A program made the position numbers and the translations under genes. From Luteimicrobium sp049844995 (lineage in GTDB: Bacteria; Actinomycetota; Actinomycetes; Actinomycetales; Cellulomonadaceae), in contig NZ_JBNCMC010000003.1 in assembly GCF_049844995.1 (NCBI RefSeq), forward strand, positions 310,001 through 374,000: DNA of 64,000 nucleotides, written 5' to 3'. A model generated the notes under the pieces. It was given only the letters and a program-made list of their open reading frames with translations. It was not told the DNA's origin and searched no databases. Below are positions 1 through 8,224 of the stretch, piece after piece; the first letter of the stretch is position 1; each line of letters starts with the position of its first letter.

Positions 1-2
1 CG

Positions 3-152
3 ACGTGGGCGCTGGCCCGGCTGCTGGCGGCGCCGTCGCCCGCGGAGGCGCGGATGCTCGACGGAGCGCTGCAGGACGACGCCACCGGGTCGGGCACGGC
101 CGGGCTGATGGACGCGTGGCAGCCGGGGCGCGACGCGCTCGCGGCGGCCTGA
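3..152 (+). CDS. C-terminal fragment of an upstream protein, function unknown
   Basis: An open frame enters from the left edge and ends at the TGA at 150-152, giving the last 49 residues of a protein. It is alanine- and leucine-rich with the actinobacterial codon pattern (third positions nearly all G or C). No motif is visible. It ends 20 bases before the pyruvyl transferase start and reads the same way, so it probably belongs to the same glycan operon; a glycosyltransferase tail is a guess from context only. Confidence 0.5.
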   Translation, partial: TWALARLLAAPSPAEARMLDGALQDDATGSGTAGLMDAWQPGRDALAAA

Positions 153-172
153 GACGAAGGAAGACACCTCAC

Positions 173-1630
173 ATGACGACCCTGGCAGCCCCCGACGGAC
201 CGGTGCGCCTGTTCGCCTGGCAGTACTACACGCACGCCAACTACGGCGACGCGCTCCTGGTCGAGGCGGTGCGCTACCTGTTCCACTCGTTCGGCGGGCG
301 GCGGTACTTCCGCGTGGAGGACGGCGCCGACAGCCGCTTCCCGATCGGTCCGAAGCTGGTCGAGCGGGCCAACACGTACGACGCCGCCCTGATCGCGGGC
401 GGCGGCGTGATCATCCCCCGCAACCACGACCTGTCGGGCTGGGCGTTCCGGTCCAGCGTCGCGACGGCCCGGAAGATGCGGCGGACCATCGTCTTCGGGG
501 TGGGCTTCAACCTCTACCGCAACCACAACGGCCTCGCCCCGGTGTTCAAGGAGCACTTCGAGGCGATGATCGAGGACTCGCCGTTCGTGGGGCTGCGCAA
601 CCACGGCTCGATCGAGCGGCTCAAGGAGATCGTCGACCCGCGGTTCCACGACAAGATCGTGTTCCAGCCGTGCCCGACGACGTTCCTGCGCCACCTCGTG
701 GACGGTGCGGGGGACCCGGCGGCCGTGCCGGAGCGGGCGCGGAAGGTGACGCTCCAGATCACGCGGTCGCCGTCGGAGAAGGACGACCGCGTGCCCGAGC
801 AGGTCCTCCAGGCGTGCCGGGCGCTCAAGGCGGCGGGCTACGAGATCGAGCTCGTGTCGTTCTTCGCGAAGTTCGACGCCGCGATCGCGGACTACCTGCG
901 CTCGCGGGGGTTCGACGACTTCACGTTCGTCGAGATGAACACCCAGGACCGGGACGTGCTGCTCGGACCGCGCCACTTCTCGCAGGTGCCGGTCGTCGTC
1001 GCGACCCGCGGCCACGGGGCGATGGTCCCGTTCGGAGCGGGGTCCCTGGTCGTGCCGATCGACAACTCCCCGAAGATGGTCTACTTCGCCCGCGAGGTCG
1101 GCATCGACGACCTGCTGATCGACGTCGACGACCCGGACCTCGGCGCGCGGATCGTGGCCAACGTGGAGCGCTGCCACGACGAGTACGACGTCATGCAGGA
1201 CCGCGCGGCCAAGGAGCGCGAGCGCCTCTACGACGTCACGCTGGAGAACCTGTCCGGCATCTACCGCACGCTCACCGGCACGCTGCCCGACGAGCGCGAG
1301 TGCCTGCCGCTCGGCGAGCTCGAGGTGTGGCTGTCGAGCCGCCTGCACGCCAAGACGATGCTCTTCGAAGGCCGCACCCGCGGCCCAGCGGCCCCGGCCG
1401 CGCGGCCGACCGGCCCGGCCTCTCTGTCGGACGACGACCGCGCCGCCGTCGCGCGCGACTGGTTGCGGGACCGTCGCGAGGAGTACTACGCCGAGGGCGA
1501 CGTCGCGCGGGCGACGCAGGTGCGCCGGGCCCTCGAGGTCGTGACCGACCCGGACGCGCCGGCGACCACCGTCGGCCGGGGGACCAGGTACGTGCGCCGG
1601 CGGCTCGGCCTGGGCGCGGCGCGGCGCTGA
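173..1630 (+). CDS. Polysaccharide pyruvyl transferase family protein
   Basis: This 485-residue protein resembles the polysaccharide pyruvyl transferase family, which moves pyruvate from phosphoenolpyruvate onto a sugar as a ketal. The family's early Asn-x-Gly-Asp signature is at residues 23-26 (NYGDALLVEA). Around residue 279 there is the late motif ATRGHGAMVPFGAG, followed by a hydrophobic strand and a Lys, as in the substrate-binding half of the fold. The last ~90 residues are charged and alanine-rich and lie outside the core. The ATG at 173 has an AAGGAAG-type ribosome site about 8 bases upstream; earlier in-frame GTG codons would lie inside the preceding gene. Pyruvylation adds negative charge to wall polymers, which fits the locus. 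The sugar acceptor cannot be read from sequence. A second pyruvyl-transferase-like domain lies at 24782-27370. Confidence 0.85.
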   Translation: MTTLAAPDGPVRLFAWQYYTHANYGDALLVEAVRYLFHSFGGRRYFRVEDGADSRFPIGPKLVERANTYDAALIAGGGVIIPRNHDLSGWAFRSSVATARKMRRTIVFGVGFNLYRNHNGLAPVFKEHFEAMIEDSPFVGLRNHGSIERLKEIVDPRFHDKIVFQPCPTTFLRHLVDGAGDPAAVPERARKVTLQITRSPSEKDDRVPEQVLQACRALKAAGYEIELVSFFAKFDAAIADYLRSRGFDDFTFVEMNTQDRDVLLGPRHFSQVPVVVATRGHGAMVPFGAGSLVVPIDNSPKMVYFAREVGIDDLLIDVDDPDLGARIVANVERCHDEYDVMQDRAAKERERLYDVTLENLSGIYRTLTGTLPDERECLPLGELEVWLSSRLHAKTMLFEGRTRGPAAPAARPTGPASLSDDDRAAVARDWLRDRREEYYAEGDVARATQVRRALEVVTDPDAPATTVGRGTRYVRRRLGLGAARR

Positions 1631-1690
1631 CACCGAGCACGCCGACCCGGCGTGGGCCGACGCGAGGGACTCCGACACGAGGGAGACGCC

Positions 1691-2851
1691 ATGGGGGACG
1701 CACGAGCGGATCGGGGCGGCGCGCCGCGGGGCGTGCGCGGGTGGGTGCTGCGCCGGGCCGACGCGCTGGCGGGCGACGAGCTGCGTCGCCTCGTGGACCG
1801 GAGGGTCGAGGTCGCGCTCGCCGCGCCCGTCGCCCCGACCCCGCCGTCGGCGCCCCGGCGGGGGACCCGCGAGGCGGTGTCCGCGCACGCCGCCCGCCCG
1901 TGGCTCGCCGCGGGCCGCTCGATCCCCACGCGGGTCCAGTCGCCGGACCTGCGCGCGCTGCGCCGTGCCCACCCGTACACGGGCCCGGTGCTGGTGCAGG
2001 TCGGCGAGGGGCGCCCCGCCTGGATGTGGTTCGACGAGGACGACCTCGTCGCGGCCGTGTCGTTCTGGTTCGGTCCGAACGCGTACGAGTCCCTGTCGAC
2101 CGCGCTGTTCTCCGCGCTCGCGCCCGGCGCGGGTCACGTGCTCGACGTCGGCGCCCACACCGGGATCTTCTCGCTGGTGGCGGGGGCGTCCGCGCCGGAC
2201 GTCGTCGTGCACGCATTCGAGGTGGTCGACCGCATCGCGCGGCGCACCGGGACCAACGTGCGGCTCTCGGGACTCGAGGACCGGGTGCGCGTGCACGCGG
2301 TCGGGGTCTCGAGCGCGCCGGGCACCATGACCCTGCACCGGAACGCTGCGGTCCCGATGGCGACGGGGTCGTCGTTCGAGCCGTTCGCCGACCGCGACGC
2401 AGCGAAGGGCGCCGCGACCACCGAGGTCGAGGTCACCACCCTCGACGCGTGGTGGGAGGGGGAGGGGCGACCGCGCGTCGGCCTGATGAAGATCGACGTC
2501 GAGCGCCACGAGAGCCACGTCCTCGCCGGGGCCCGCGAGCTCCTCACGACGGAGCAGCCGGTCCTCCTCGCCGAGGTGCTCTCGCGCGACGACTTCGCGA
2601 CCCTGTACGGGCTGCTCGGCGAGCGCGGCTACACGCGGGCCTGGGCCGTGGACGACGACGCCGGCCTGGCCTACCCGGTCGCGCCCGACCTCACCTACGG
2701 CTCGGGCGCCGACTACGCCTACACCCGGTACCACAACGTCCTCTTCGTGGGGGAGAGGAGCGCGGTGGCCGTCTCGGGTGCCGTGGCCGCGCTCGGGGTG
2801 GCCGGGGTCGCGCCGGAGGAGGCGCCGGTCCCCGCTACGCTCGGACCGTGA
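1691..2851 (+). CDS. FkbM family S-adenosylmethionine-dependent methyltransferase
   Basis: This 386-residue protein probably O-methylates a sugar of the surface polymer. The SAM-binding motif I (VLDVGAHTGIFSLVAG) starts near residue 150. The FkbM-typical LMKIDVERHESHVLAG motif is near residue 265, where Asp/Glu after motif I and the KxDVEG-like segment define the family. About 140 residues precede the domain: an arginine-rich region and a small unrecognised segment. The ATG at 1691 has a GAGGGAG ribosome site 6 bases upstream, 60 bases after the pyruvyl transferase stop. Its stop overlaps the next start as GTGA, so translation of the phosphomannomutase is probably coupled. The methylated position and acceptor are unknown. 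Confidence 0.85.
   Translation: MGDARADRGGAPRGVRGWVLRRADALAGDELRRLVDRRVEVALAAPVAPTPPSAPRRGTREAVSAHAARPWLAAGRSIPTRVQSPDLRALRRAHPYTGPVLVQVGEGRPAWMWFDEDDLVAAVSFWFGPNAYESLSTALFSALAPGAGHVLDVGAHTGIFSLVAGASAPDVVVHAFEVVDRIARRTGTNVRLSGLEDRVRVHAVGVSSAPGTMTLHRNAAVPMATGSSFEPFADRDAAKGAATTEVEVTTLDAWWEGEGRPRVGLMKIDVERHESHVLAGARELLTTEQPVLLAEVLSRDDFATLYGLLGERGYTRAWAVDDDAGLAYPVAPDLTYGSGADYAYTRYHNVLFVGERSAVAVSGAVAALGVAGVAPEEAPVPATLGP
2836..2841 (+). promoter_or_regulatory. Candidate -10 box of a leaderless promoter for manB
   Basis: TACGCT fits the actinobacterial TANNNT -10 pattern and ends 6 bases before the GTG start of the phosphomannomutase gene, which places the transcription start at or next to the start codon. 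It lies inside the end of the FkbM gene, so manB may be transcribed both with and without the upstream genes. No clear -35 is seen. Confidence 0.45.
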
Positions 2852-4329
2852 CGCGCATCGACCTGTCCTCCCTGATCAAGGCCTACGACGTCCGCGGGAC
2901 CGTCCCCGACCAGCTCTCGCCCGACGTCGCCCGCGCGATCGGGGCGGCGTTCGCGCGCGTGGTCGTCCTGCCGGAGGCCGAGGGTGGCGCCCGGGCGAGC
3001 GTCGTCGTCGGGCACGACATGCGCGAGTCCGGGCCGGGGCTCGTCGAGGCGTTCGCCTCCGGGCTCACCGACGCGGGCGTCGACGTCGTGCGCATCGGCC
3101 TGTGCTCGACCGACGGCCTGTACTTCGCGTCCGGCTCGCTCGGCGTGCCCGGCGCGATGTTCACCGCGAGCCACAACCCCGCCGTCTACAACGGCATCAA
3201 GCTCTGCCGCGCGGGCGCACGGCCCGTCGGGCAGGACACCGGCCTGGCCGACGTCCGCGACCTTGCCGGCGACTACCTGGGAGAGGGGCTGCCCGAACCG
3301 GTGGCTGCCGACGCGCGGGGCGCGCTCGCCGACCGCGACATGCTCGACGACTACGCCGACTTCCTGCGCGGGCTCGTCGACCTGTCGGGGATCCGCCCGC
3401 TCAAGGTCGTCGTCGACGCCGGCAACGGCATGGGCGGCTACACCGTGCCCGCCGTGCTCGGTACGGGAAGTGGACTGCCGCCCTTGCCCCTGGATGTCGT
3501 GCCGCTGTACTTCGAGCTCGACGGGTCCTTCCCCAACCACGAGGCGAACCCGCTCGAGCCCGCGAACCTCCGCGACCTGCAGGCCGCCGTCGTCGAGCAC
3601 GACGCCGACCTCGGGCTCGCGTTCGACGGAGACGCCGACCGGTGCTTCGTCGTCGACGAGCACGGCGACCCCGTGTCGCCGTCGGCGATCACCGCGCTCG
3701 TCGGGCTGCGGGAGGTGGCGAAGGAGAAGCGTGAGCAGGGTGGCGGGCGGCCGGTGGTCATCCACAACCTCATCACCTCGCGCGCCGTCCCCGACCTGCT
3801 GCAGGCCGCGGGAGCCGAGACCGTCCGCACGCGCGTCGGCCACTCGTTCATCAAGGCGCAGATGGCCGAGCACCAGGCCGTGTTCGGGGGCGAGCACTCC
3901 GCCCACTACTACTTCCGCGACTTCTTCTTCGCCGACACCGGCATGCTCGCCGCGATGCACGTGCTCGCCGCGCTCGGCTCGCAGCCGCACCCGCTGTCGG
4001 CGCTCGCGGACGCCTACCAGCCGTACGTCGCCAGCGGGGAGATCAACTCGCGCGTCGCCGACGTCCCCGCCGCGCGGGCGCGCGTCGTCGAGGCGTACGT
4101 GACCCAGCAGGGCGCCGGGCCCGTCACGACCGACGAGCTCGACGGGCTCACCGTCTCGCACTGGGACGCCACGCCGCAGTGGTGGTTCAACCTCCGCGCG
4201 TCCAACACCGAGCCGCTCCTGCGGCTCAACGTCGAGGCGGCAGACGAGGACATCATGGAGAAGGTCCGCGACGACGTGCTCTCGCTCGTCCGGGCCGCCG
4301 ACGGTACCGAGACCGAGGAGCAGGCATGA
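2848..4329 (+). CDS. manB: Phosphomannomutase/phosphoglucomutase
   Basis: This 493-residue enzyme of the alpha-D-phosphohexomutase family interconverts hexose 6-phosphate and 1-phosphate, supplying mannose-1-P (for GDP-mannose) or glucose-1-P (for the dTDP-rhamnose and UDP-galactose routes encoded nearby). All four signature sites are visible: the phosphoserine loop TASHNP near residue 105, the metal loop DGDADR near 260, the sugar-binding GGEHSAHYYF near 347, and the phosphate-binding RASNTEPLLRLN near 451. The length is slightly above the usual ~460 residues, with a short insertion after the catalytic loop. The GTG at 2848 overlaps the FkbM stop by 4 bases and is preceded by a probable leaderless promoter. 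Mannose versus glucose specificity cannot be told from sequence. Confidence 0.93.
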   Translation: MTRIDLSSLIKAYDVRGTVPDQLSPDVARAIGAAFARVVVLPEAEGGARASVVVGHDMRESGPGLVEAFASGLTDAGVDVVRIGLCSTDGLYFASGSLGVPGAMFTASHNPAVYNGIKLCRAGARPVGQDTGLADVRDLAGDYLGEGLPEPVAADARGALADRDMLDDYADFLRGLVDLSGIRPLKVVVDAGNGMGGYTVPAVLGTGSGLPPLPLDVVPLYFELDGSFPNHEANPLEPANLRDLQAAVVEHDADLGLAFDGDADRCFVVDEHGDPVSPSAITALVGLREVAKEKREQGGGRPVVIHNLITSRAVPDLLQAAGAETVRTRVGHSFIKAQMAEHQAVFGGEHSAHYYFRDFFFADTGMLAAMHVLAALGSQPHPLSALADAYQPYVASGEINSRVADVPAARARVVEAYVTQQGAGPVTTDELDGLTVSHWDATPQWWFNLRASNTEPLLRLNVEAADEDIMEKVRDDVLSLVRAADGTETEEQA

Positions 4330-4520
4330 GCACCCCCCTTCCCCTGGACGCCTGGGCCCGGGACCTCCTGCGCTGCCCCGTGACGGGCGCGACGCTCGTC
4401 GACGGCGTCGGGCCCGACGGTGAGCCCGAGCTGCACTCGACCGACCCCGACCGGCCGCTCGCGTACCCCGTGCGCGACGGGATCCCCGTGCTGCTGGAGT
4501 CGGACGCCCGCGCGTTGTAG
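4326..4520 (+). CDS. Trm112-like small zinc-ribbon-type protein
   Basis: This 64-residue protein matches the Trm112/UPF0434 family: LLRCPVTGATL near residue 15, a middle region where the second Cys pair is absent, and the typical YPVRDGIPVLLESDA ending. Family members stabilise methyltransferases or act as small chaperone-like partners, and in actinobacteria they commonly follow a phosphomannomutase gene, as here. The ATG overlaps the manB stop as ATGA, so the two are translationally coupled. Only one of the four classical zinc cysteines is obvious, so zinc binding is doubtful. Confidence 0.85.
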   Translation: MSTPLPLDAWARDLLRCPVTGATLVDGVGPDGEPELHSTDPDRPLAYPVRDGIPVLLESDARAL

Positions 4521-4710
4521 TCCCTGGCGTCTCTCGTGGGCGGGGCGGGCGGGCCGGGGGTGTGGCGCGCGACGGTCCATCCGCCTCGCCCTCTGCCCGT
4601 TCCACTCCCTCGGCCCCACGCCAGACCCGTCCACGACCGCGCGCCACACCCCCCGCCCCACGCTTCGCCGTCGTCTCACCTCCACAGCCGGTCGCCTGCC
4701 CGTGCCTCTG

Positions 4711-4747
4711 TTCGCCGACGGTGACGGTGCGTTCGCCGACGGTGACG
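4711..4747 (+). repeat. Two exact copies of a 16-base motif with 21-base period
   Basis: TTCGCCGACGGTGACG occurs at 4711-4726 and again at 4732-4747. The 21-base period equals two helical turns, so both copies face the same side of the DNA. A second pair with the same motif and the same period lies at 55912-55948, far away and inside a coding region, which marks this as a dispersed element. A regulator binding site or a genus-specific repeat are both possible. Confidence 0.7.
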
Positions 4748-4778
4748 TCTCGTCCGCTCGAGAGTCAGCCAGTTCATT

Positions 4779-4809
4779 GCGAGTCAGCGCCAACTTCCCG
4801 GTGACTCGC
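4779..4809. repeat. Inverted repeat GCGAGTCA / TGACTCGC
   Basis: GCGAGTCA at 4779-4786 and its exact complement TGACTCGC at 4802-4809 are separated by 15 bases. Related half-sites lie beside it: AGAGTCAGC near 4761 and a CTCGCGA near 4833. It could be an operator or the scar of a small palindromic element. Confidence 0.45.
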
Positions 4810-4891
4810 GACAAACCCGCTGTCTCGCGAGGCACGCGGGCCGGCCGACGACGGCGCACGGCTGGGTCGCCCGGGTGACGTGACCTTGGGA

Positions 4892-4991
4892 GCGGGTGGG
4901 GGCGGGCAGGTGGTGAAGGACGTCAAGGAGCCGGAAGGCCCCCAGGGCCTGAAGGCGACGCAGTCCGAACCGCCTGCCCGCCCCCACCCGC
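4892..4991. repeat. 19-base perfect inverted repeat with an internal hairpin
   Basis: The G-rich arm at 4892-4910 (GCGGGTGGGGGCGGGCAGG) is the exact complement of the C-rich arm at 4973-4991. The 62 bases between contain a second perfect hairpin, AGGCCC at 4936-4941 and GGGCCT at 4945-4950. RNA from either strand would fold into a long branched stem. It lies between a rightward gene end and a rightward gene start, so a terminator or a protective 3-prime structure for the manB transcript is plausible; there is no U-tract. Confidence 0.6.
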
Positions 4992-5118
4992 GGACGAAAC
5001 CACGGCGCCCGACTGAACCACCGACGAACCCGTCCGAGATGCGCGGGCCATCCATGCCGCGCACCCTGGTGTGCGGCGCAACGTGCGCAGATCGGGCACG
5101 ACCGACGAGGGGGTCGTC

Positions 5119-7125
5119 ATGGGTGTCAGGGTCGAGGAGGGGACGCAGCGTCGGGGGTCGCGCGTCGCGGCGGGGGCGCGACGCACGGTCGTCCGGCTGA
5201 CCGCGGCGGGCCTGCTGGCGGGAGCGGCGGTGGTCGCGCCGGTCGCGACGCTGCCGGCGCCGGCGGCGCACGTCGTGAAGCCCGACGTCGGAACGCACCA
5301 CGTGCGCGGCATCGACGGGAACGCTCGCCGGGACACGTCGGCGCTCGACCCGGCCGTCGGGGAGAACGGCAAGCCCGTGGTCCCGCGGAAGGCGTCGGCG
5401 AGCCCGTTCGCCTCCAGGCCGAGCGGCACGCCGACGCCCGTCGCGGACAGCCATCCCGCGCTCGACGGCGGCCGTCTCGCCGTCCTCGGCGCCCAGGAGA
5501 GCACGGGGCACTTCCTGGTCGCGGGCGTCACCTGGGCGTCGGGGACGTCCGACGTCGTCCTCGTGTCCGTCCGGATCCGTGAGGACGGGCGGTGGTCGCC
5601 GTGGACGGAGCTCGAGGTCAACGACGTCGGCGTGAGCGGCGAGCGCCCCGGCACCGACCCGCTGACCACGTCGGGGGCTGACGGGATCCAGGTGCGCGTC
5701 GTCACCAAGGACGGGTCGGCACCGAAGGACGTCCAGGTGGACGTCGTGGACCCGGGGACCTCGGCCGCGGACGCTCGCGCCGGCGAGACCGCGAGCCCGG
5801 CCGCCAGCGCCGAGGCCGCGACCGGTTACGAGAACAAGCCGAACATCGTGACGCGTGCCGGCTGGGGCGCCGATGAGAGCCTGTCGAGCTCGTGGGCGGA
5901 CGTCTCCGCGCACCTCGACGCCATGTACGTCCACCACACCGCGGGCACGAACAGCTACAGCAAGTCGCAGTCCGCGGCCATCGTCCGCGGGATCTACGCG
6001 TACCACACCAAGTCCCGCGGCTGGCCGGACATCGGGTACCAGTTCCTCGTCGACAAGTACGGCACGGTCTTCCAGGGTCGTAAGGACGCGATCTACGACA
6101 ACCCGATCGGCGCGCAGGCGGGCGGCTACAACACCGACACGATCGGGGTGTCGGCGATGGGGAACTTCCAGACCGCGCGCCCGTCGTCCGCGATGCTCAC
6201 CTCGATCGAGAAGGTGCTCGCCTGGAAGGCCTACGAGTACGGGATCAACTCGCTCGGGCACACCCGCCTGCTCACCGGCTCGAGCACGGGGAGCAACACG
6301 AGGGCCAAGTCGGGCACCTGGGTCCGCGTCCCCACGATCCTGGGGCACCGTGACACGAACGGGACGGCCTGTCCGGGCGCCTACCTGTACGCGAAGCTCC
6401 CGGCGATCCGGTCGGCCGTGCACCAGCGCCTCGCGGCGGCCCGCGCCAAGTGGGGCACCGTGCGATACACGACGGGGACGCCCTCGGTCGTCGCGGTCTC
6501 GAGCAGCGTCGTCCCGGTCCAGTGGTTCTCACGGGCGACGTACCGCTGGAAGGCGGTCCGGGGCGCGACGCAGTACCAGATCCTCACGCGAACGGCGTCG
6601 ATCAGCGGCAGCCTTCGGGACACGCGCATGTGGCACGTGTCCGCGACCGTGAAGGGGACGTCCTACACGTTCAGCACGCCGGCCGGCTGGTCGCGCGTCG
6701 TCGCCGTCAGGCCGTTGGACTCCGCCCACCGGCGTGGCCCGGTAAAGACCCTCCACCGGCTCACCCGGCCCGTGAACCCGGCGGTGATCCACTGGTCGTC
6801 GTCGTGGACGCGCGTGAACGGCAGCGCATACTTCAGCGGCAAGGTCTACACGACCGTCAGCTCGACCGCGGCGGCGAAGGTCTACCACGTGAAGGACGCA
6901 CGCAGCGTCGTCGTGAAGGCCGAGGTCGGACCCCAGTTCGGCAAGATGCGCGTCGTCATCGGCGGAGTCACGTGTGGGTACCTCAACCTGCACAGCACGA
7001 CCCGGCGCCACGCGGTCACCGTGAAGATCTCGATGAAGAAGCCCCACTCCGGCACCGCCGTCCTCCAGGGCGTCGACCGCAAGCAGAAGGCCTTCTCGCT
7101 GGTGGCGTTCCCGCGAACGCCGTGA
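5119..7125 (+). CDS. Secreted N-acetylmuramoyl-L-alanine amidase (PGRP/amidase_2 fold)
   Basis: This 668-residue exported peptidoglycan hydrolase would cut the bond between N-acetylmuramic acid and L-alanine. A long signal peptide spans about residues 20-55 (arginines, then a hydrophobic core, then PAPAAHV). A beta-rich N-terminal region seen in actinobacterial amidases follows. The catalytic domain runs from about 250 to 440: RAGWGADE, the zinc histidine in VHHTAG near 271, the IGYQFLVDKYG segment, and the second zinc ligands in LGHRDTNGTACPG near 409. The C-terminal ~220 residues look like two beta-sandwich modules. I chose the ATG at 5119 because GAGGGGG lies 5 bases upstream; a GTG at 5071 is possible but lacks a ribosome site. 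Placed between polymer-synthesis genes, it is probably involved in wall turnover. Confidence 0.9.
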   Translation: MGVRVEEGTQRRGSRVAAGARRTVVRLTAAGLLAGAAVVAPVATLPAPAAHVVKPDVGTHHVRGIDGNARRDTSALDPAVGENGKPVVPRKASASPFASRPSGTPTPVADSHPALDGGRLAVLGAQESTGHFLVAGVTWASGTSDVVLVSVRIREDGRWSPWTELEVNDVGVSGERPGTDPLTTSGADGIQVRVVTKDGSAPKDVQVDVVDPGTSAADARAGETASPAASAEAATGYENKPNIVTRAGWGADESLSSSWADVSAHLDAMYVHHTAGTNSYSKSQSAAIVRGIYAYHTKSRGWPDIGYQFLVDKYGTVFQGRKDAIYDNPIGAQAGGYNTDTIGVSAMGNFQTARPSSAMLTSIEKVLAWKAYEYGINSLGHTRLLTGSSTGSNTRAKSGTWVRVPTILGHRDTNGTACPGAYLYAKLPAIRSAVHQRLAAARAKWGTVRYTTGTPSVVAVSSSVVPVQWFSRATYRWKAVRGATQYQILTRTASISGSLRDTRMWHVSATVKGTSYTFSTPAGWSRVVAVRPLDSAHRRGPVKTLHRLTRPVNPAVIHWSSSWTRVNGSAYFSGKVYTTVSSTAAAKVYHVKDARSVVVKAEVGPQFGKMRVVIGGVTCGYLNLHSTTRRHAVTVKISMKKPHSGTAVLQGVDRKQKAFSLVAFPRTP

Positions 7126-7180
7126 CCGGGCGACGGGCGAGCACGACGGCGGGCCCGTCGGGGCCGTGCGGGCCTCCCCC

Positions 7181-7186
7181 TAGGAT
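7181..7186 (+). promoter_or_regulatory. Candidate -10 box for the galactofuranosyltransferase operon
   Basis: TAGGAT lies 33 bases upstream of the GTG at 7220, in the short gap after the amidase. A GAGGAG ribosome site at 7210-7215 sits between it and the start. It would drive the overlapping genes at 7220, 8221 and 9125. No -35 box is recognisable. Confidence 0.45.
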
Positions 7187-7219
7187 GGGGGGGTTGTCCG
7201 TCCGGTCCCGAGGAGCTGC

Positions 7220-8224
7220 GTGGAAGCCGTGCCTGCCCGTGTCGTCGCCGTCGTGGTCGCGTACAACCGGCGGGACCTCCTCGCCGCGGCCCTCGATGCG
7301 GTCGCCGCGCAGACGCGCCCCGCGGACCACGTCGTCGTCGTCGACAACGCGTCCACCGACGACTCGCTGACGGTCGCGCGCGAGCACCCCAGCGCCCCCG
7401 AGGTCCTCGCGCTCGCGAGGAACACGGGCGGCGCGGGCGGCTTCGCGGCCGGCATGGCGCACGCCGTCGCCCCGTCCGACGGCGAGCCGCCGGCGGACCT
7501 CGTCTGGCTCATGGACGACGACACCATCCCGACCCCGACGGCGCTCGCGGAGCTCCTCGCGGCCCGCGACGCGTTCGAGGCGGCCGGGGGAGAGCCGGTC
7601 GCGATCGCCGGCTCGAGGGCCGTGTGGACCGACGGGCGCGAGCACCCGATGAACACGCCGCGGCGCCGCCCGCGCGCCTCGGAGGACGAGGTGCGCCGCG
7701 CCCAGGTCGCGGGGGCGATCCCGGTCCGGTCGAGCTCGTTCGTCTCGATGCTCGTCGACGCGCGCGCCGTCCACGAGGACGGGCTCCCCGCCGCGGACTA
7801 CTTCATCTGGAACGACGACTTCGAGTTCTCGACGCGGCTCCTGCGCCGCCGGCCGGGCCTCTACGTGCCGGCGAGCGTCGTCGAGCACCGGACCGCGAAG
7901 TTCGCCGGCAGCGACCTCGACCCGGGCCCCCGGTTCTACAACGAGGTCCGGAACAAGATCTGGATGTTCTCGCGGTCCCGCGCGCTCGGCCCCGTCGACA
8001 CGGCGACCTACGGCGCGTCGACGCTCGTGCGGTGGACGCGGACGCTCGTCCGCTCGCAGGACCGCGGCACGCTGGTCACCTCCGGCTGGAAGGGCCTGCG
8101 CGACGGCGTCACGAGCGCCCCGCAGCCCGCCGACGCCGTCCTCGCGGGGCTGGGCCCGGTCGAGGATGAGGTCCGCGCCGTCGAGGCGGGAGCGGGACGT
8201 CCCGTCGCGCGGGGGCGCGCATGA
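7220..8224 (+). CDS. Family 2 glycosyltransferase, GlfT1-like
   Basis: This 334-residue GT-A fold enzyme resembles GlfT1, which adds the first galactofuranose residues to the rhamnose-containing linker in mycolata. Visible are the N-terminal VVAYNRRDLL strand, VVVDNASTDDS near residue 40, the extended metal motif VWLMDDDTIP near 95, and a late FIWNDDFEFSTRLLRR segment near 195 that would hold the catalytic base. The GTG start has GAGGAG at a good distance. It heads a run with the next transferase and glf (ATGA and 11-base overlaps), which supports a galactofuranose role. A rhamnosyltransferase is the main alternative. Confidence 0.82.
   Translation: MEAVPARVVAVVVAYNRRDLLAAALDAVAAQTRPADHVVVVDNASTDDSLTVAREHPSAPEVLALARNTGGAGGFAAGMAHAVAPSDGEPPADLVWLMDDDTIPTPTALAELLAARDAFEAAGGEPVAIAGSRAVWTDGREHPMNTPRRRPRASEDEVRRAQVAGAIPVRSSSFVSMLVDARAVHEDGLPAADYFIWNDDFEFSTRLLRRRPGLYVPASVVEHRTAKFAGSDLDPGPRFYNEVRNKIWMFSRSRALGPVDTATYGASTLVRWTRTLVRSQDRGTLVTSGWKGLRDGVTSAPQPADAVLAGLGPVEDEVRAVEAGAGRPVARGRA

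Larger units (their letters stand above)
4521..5118 (+). other. Gene-free 598-base stretch rich in small repeats
   Basis: No reading frame here has convincing codon bias or a ribosome site. From left to right it holds a G-rich tract (about 4535-4570), a direct repeat with 21-base period (4711-4747), an 8-base inverted repeat (4779-4809), and a 19-base perfect inverted repeat enclosing a second hairpin (4892-4991). The last ~120 bases should contain the amidase promoter, but no convincing -10 box was found. Each repeat is listed separately. Confidence 0.6.

Noticed and set aside
670..2847. Long open frame in phase with manB but reaching back through the pyruvyl transferase and FkbM genes
   Set aside because: It is an arginine/proline-rich translation of the opposite phase of well-supported genes; only the part from 2848 shows enzyme motifs.
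2719..4647. 642-codon antisense frame over manB
   Set aside because: High GC makes stop codons rare on the antisense strand; the product has no motif and manB is certain.
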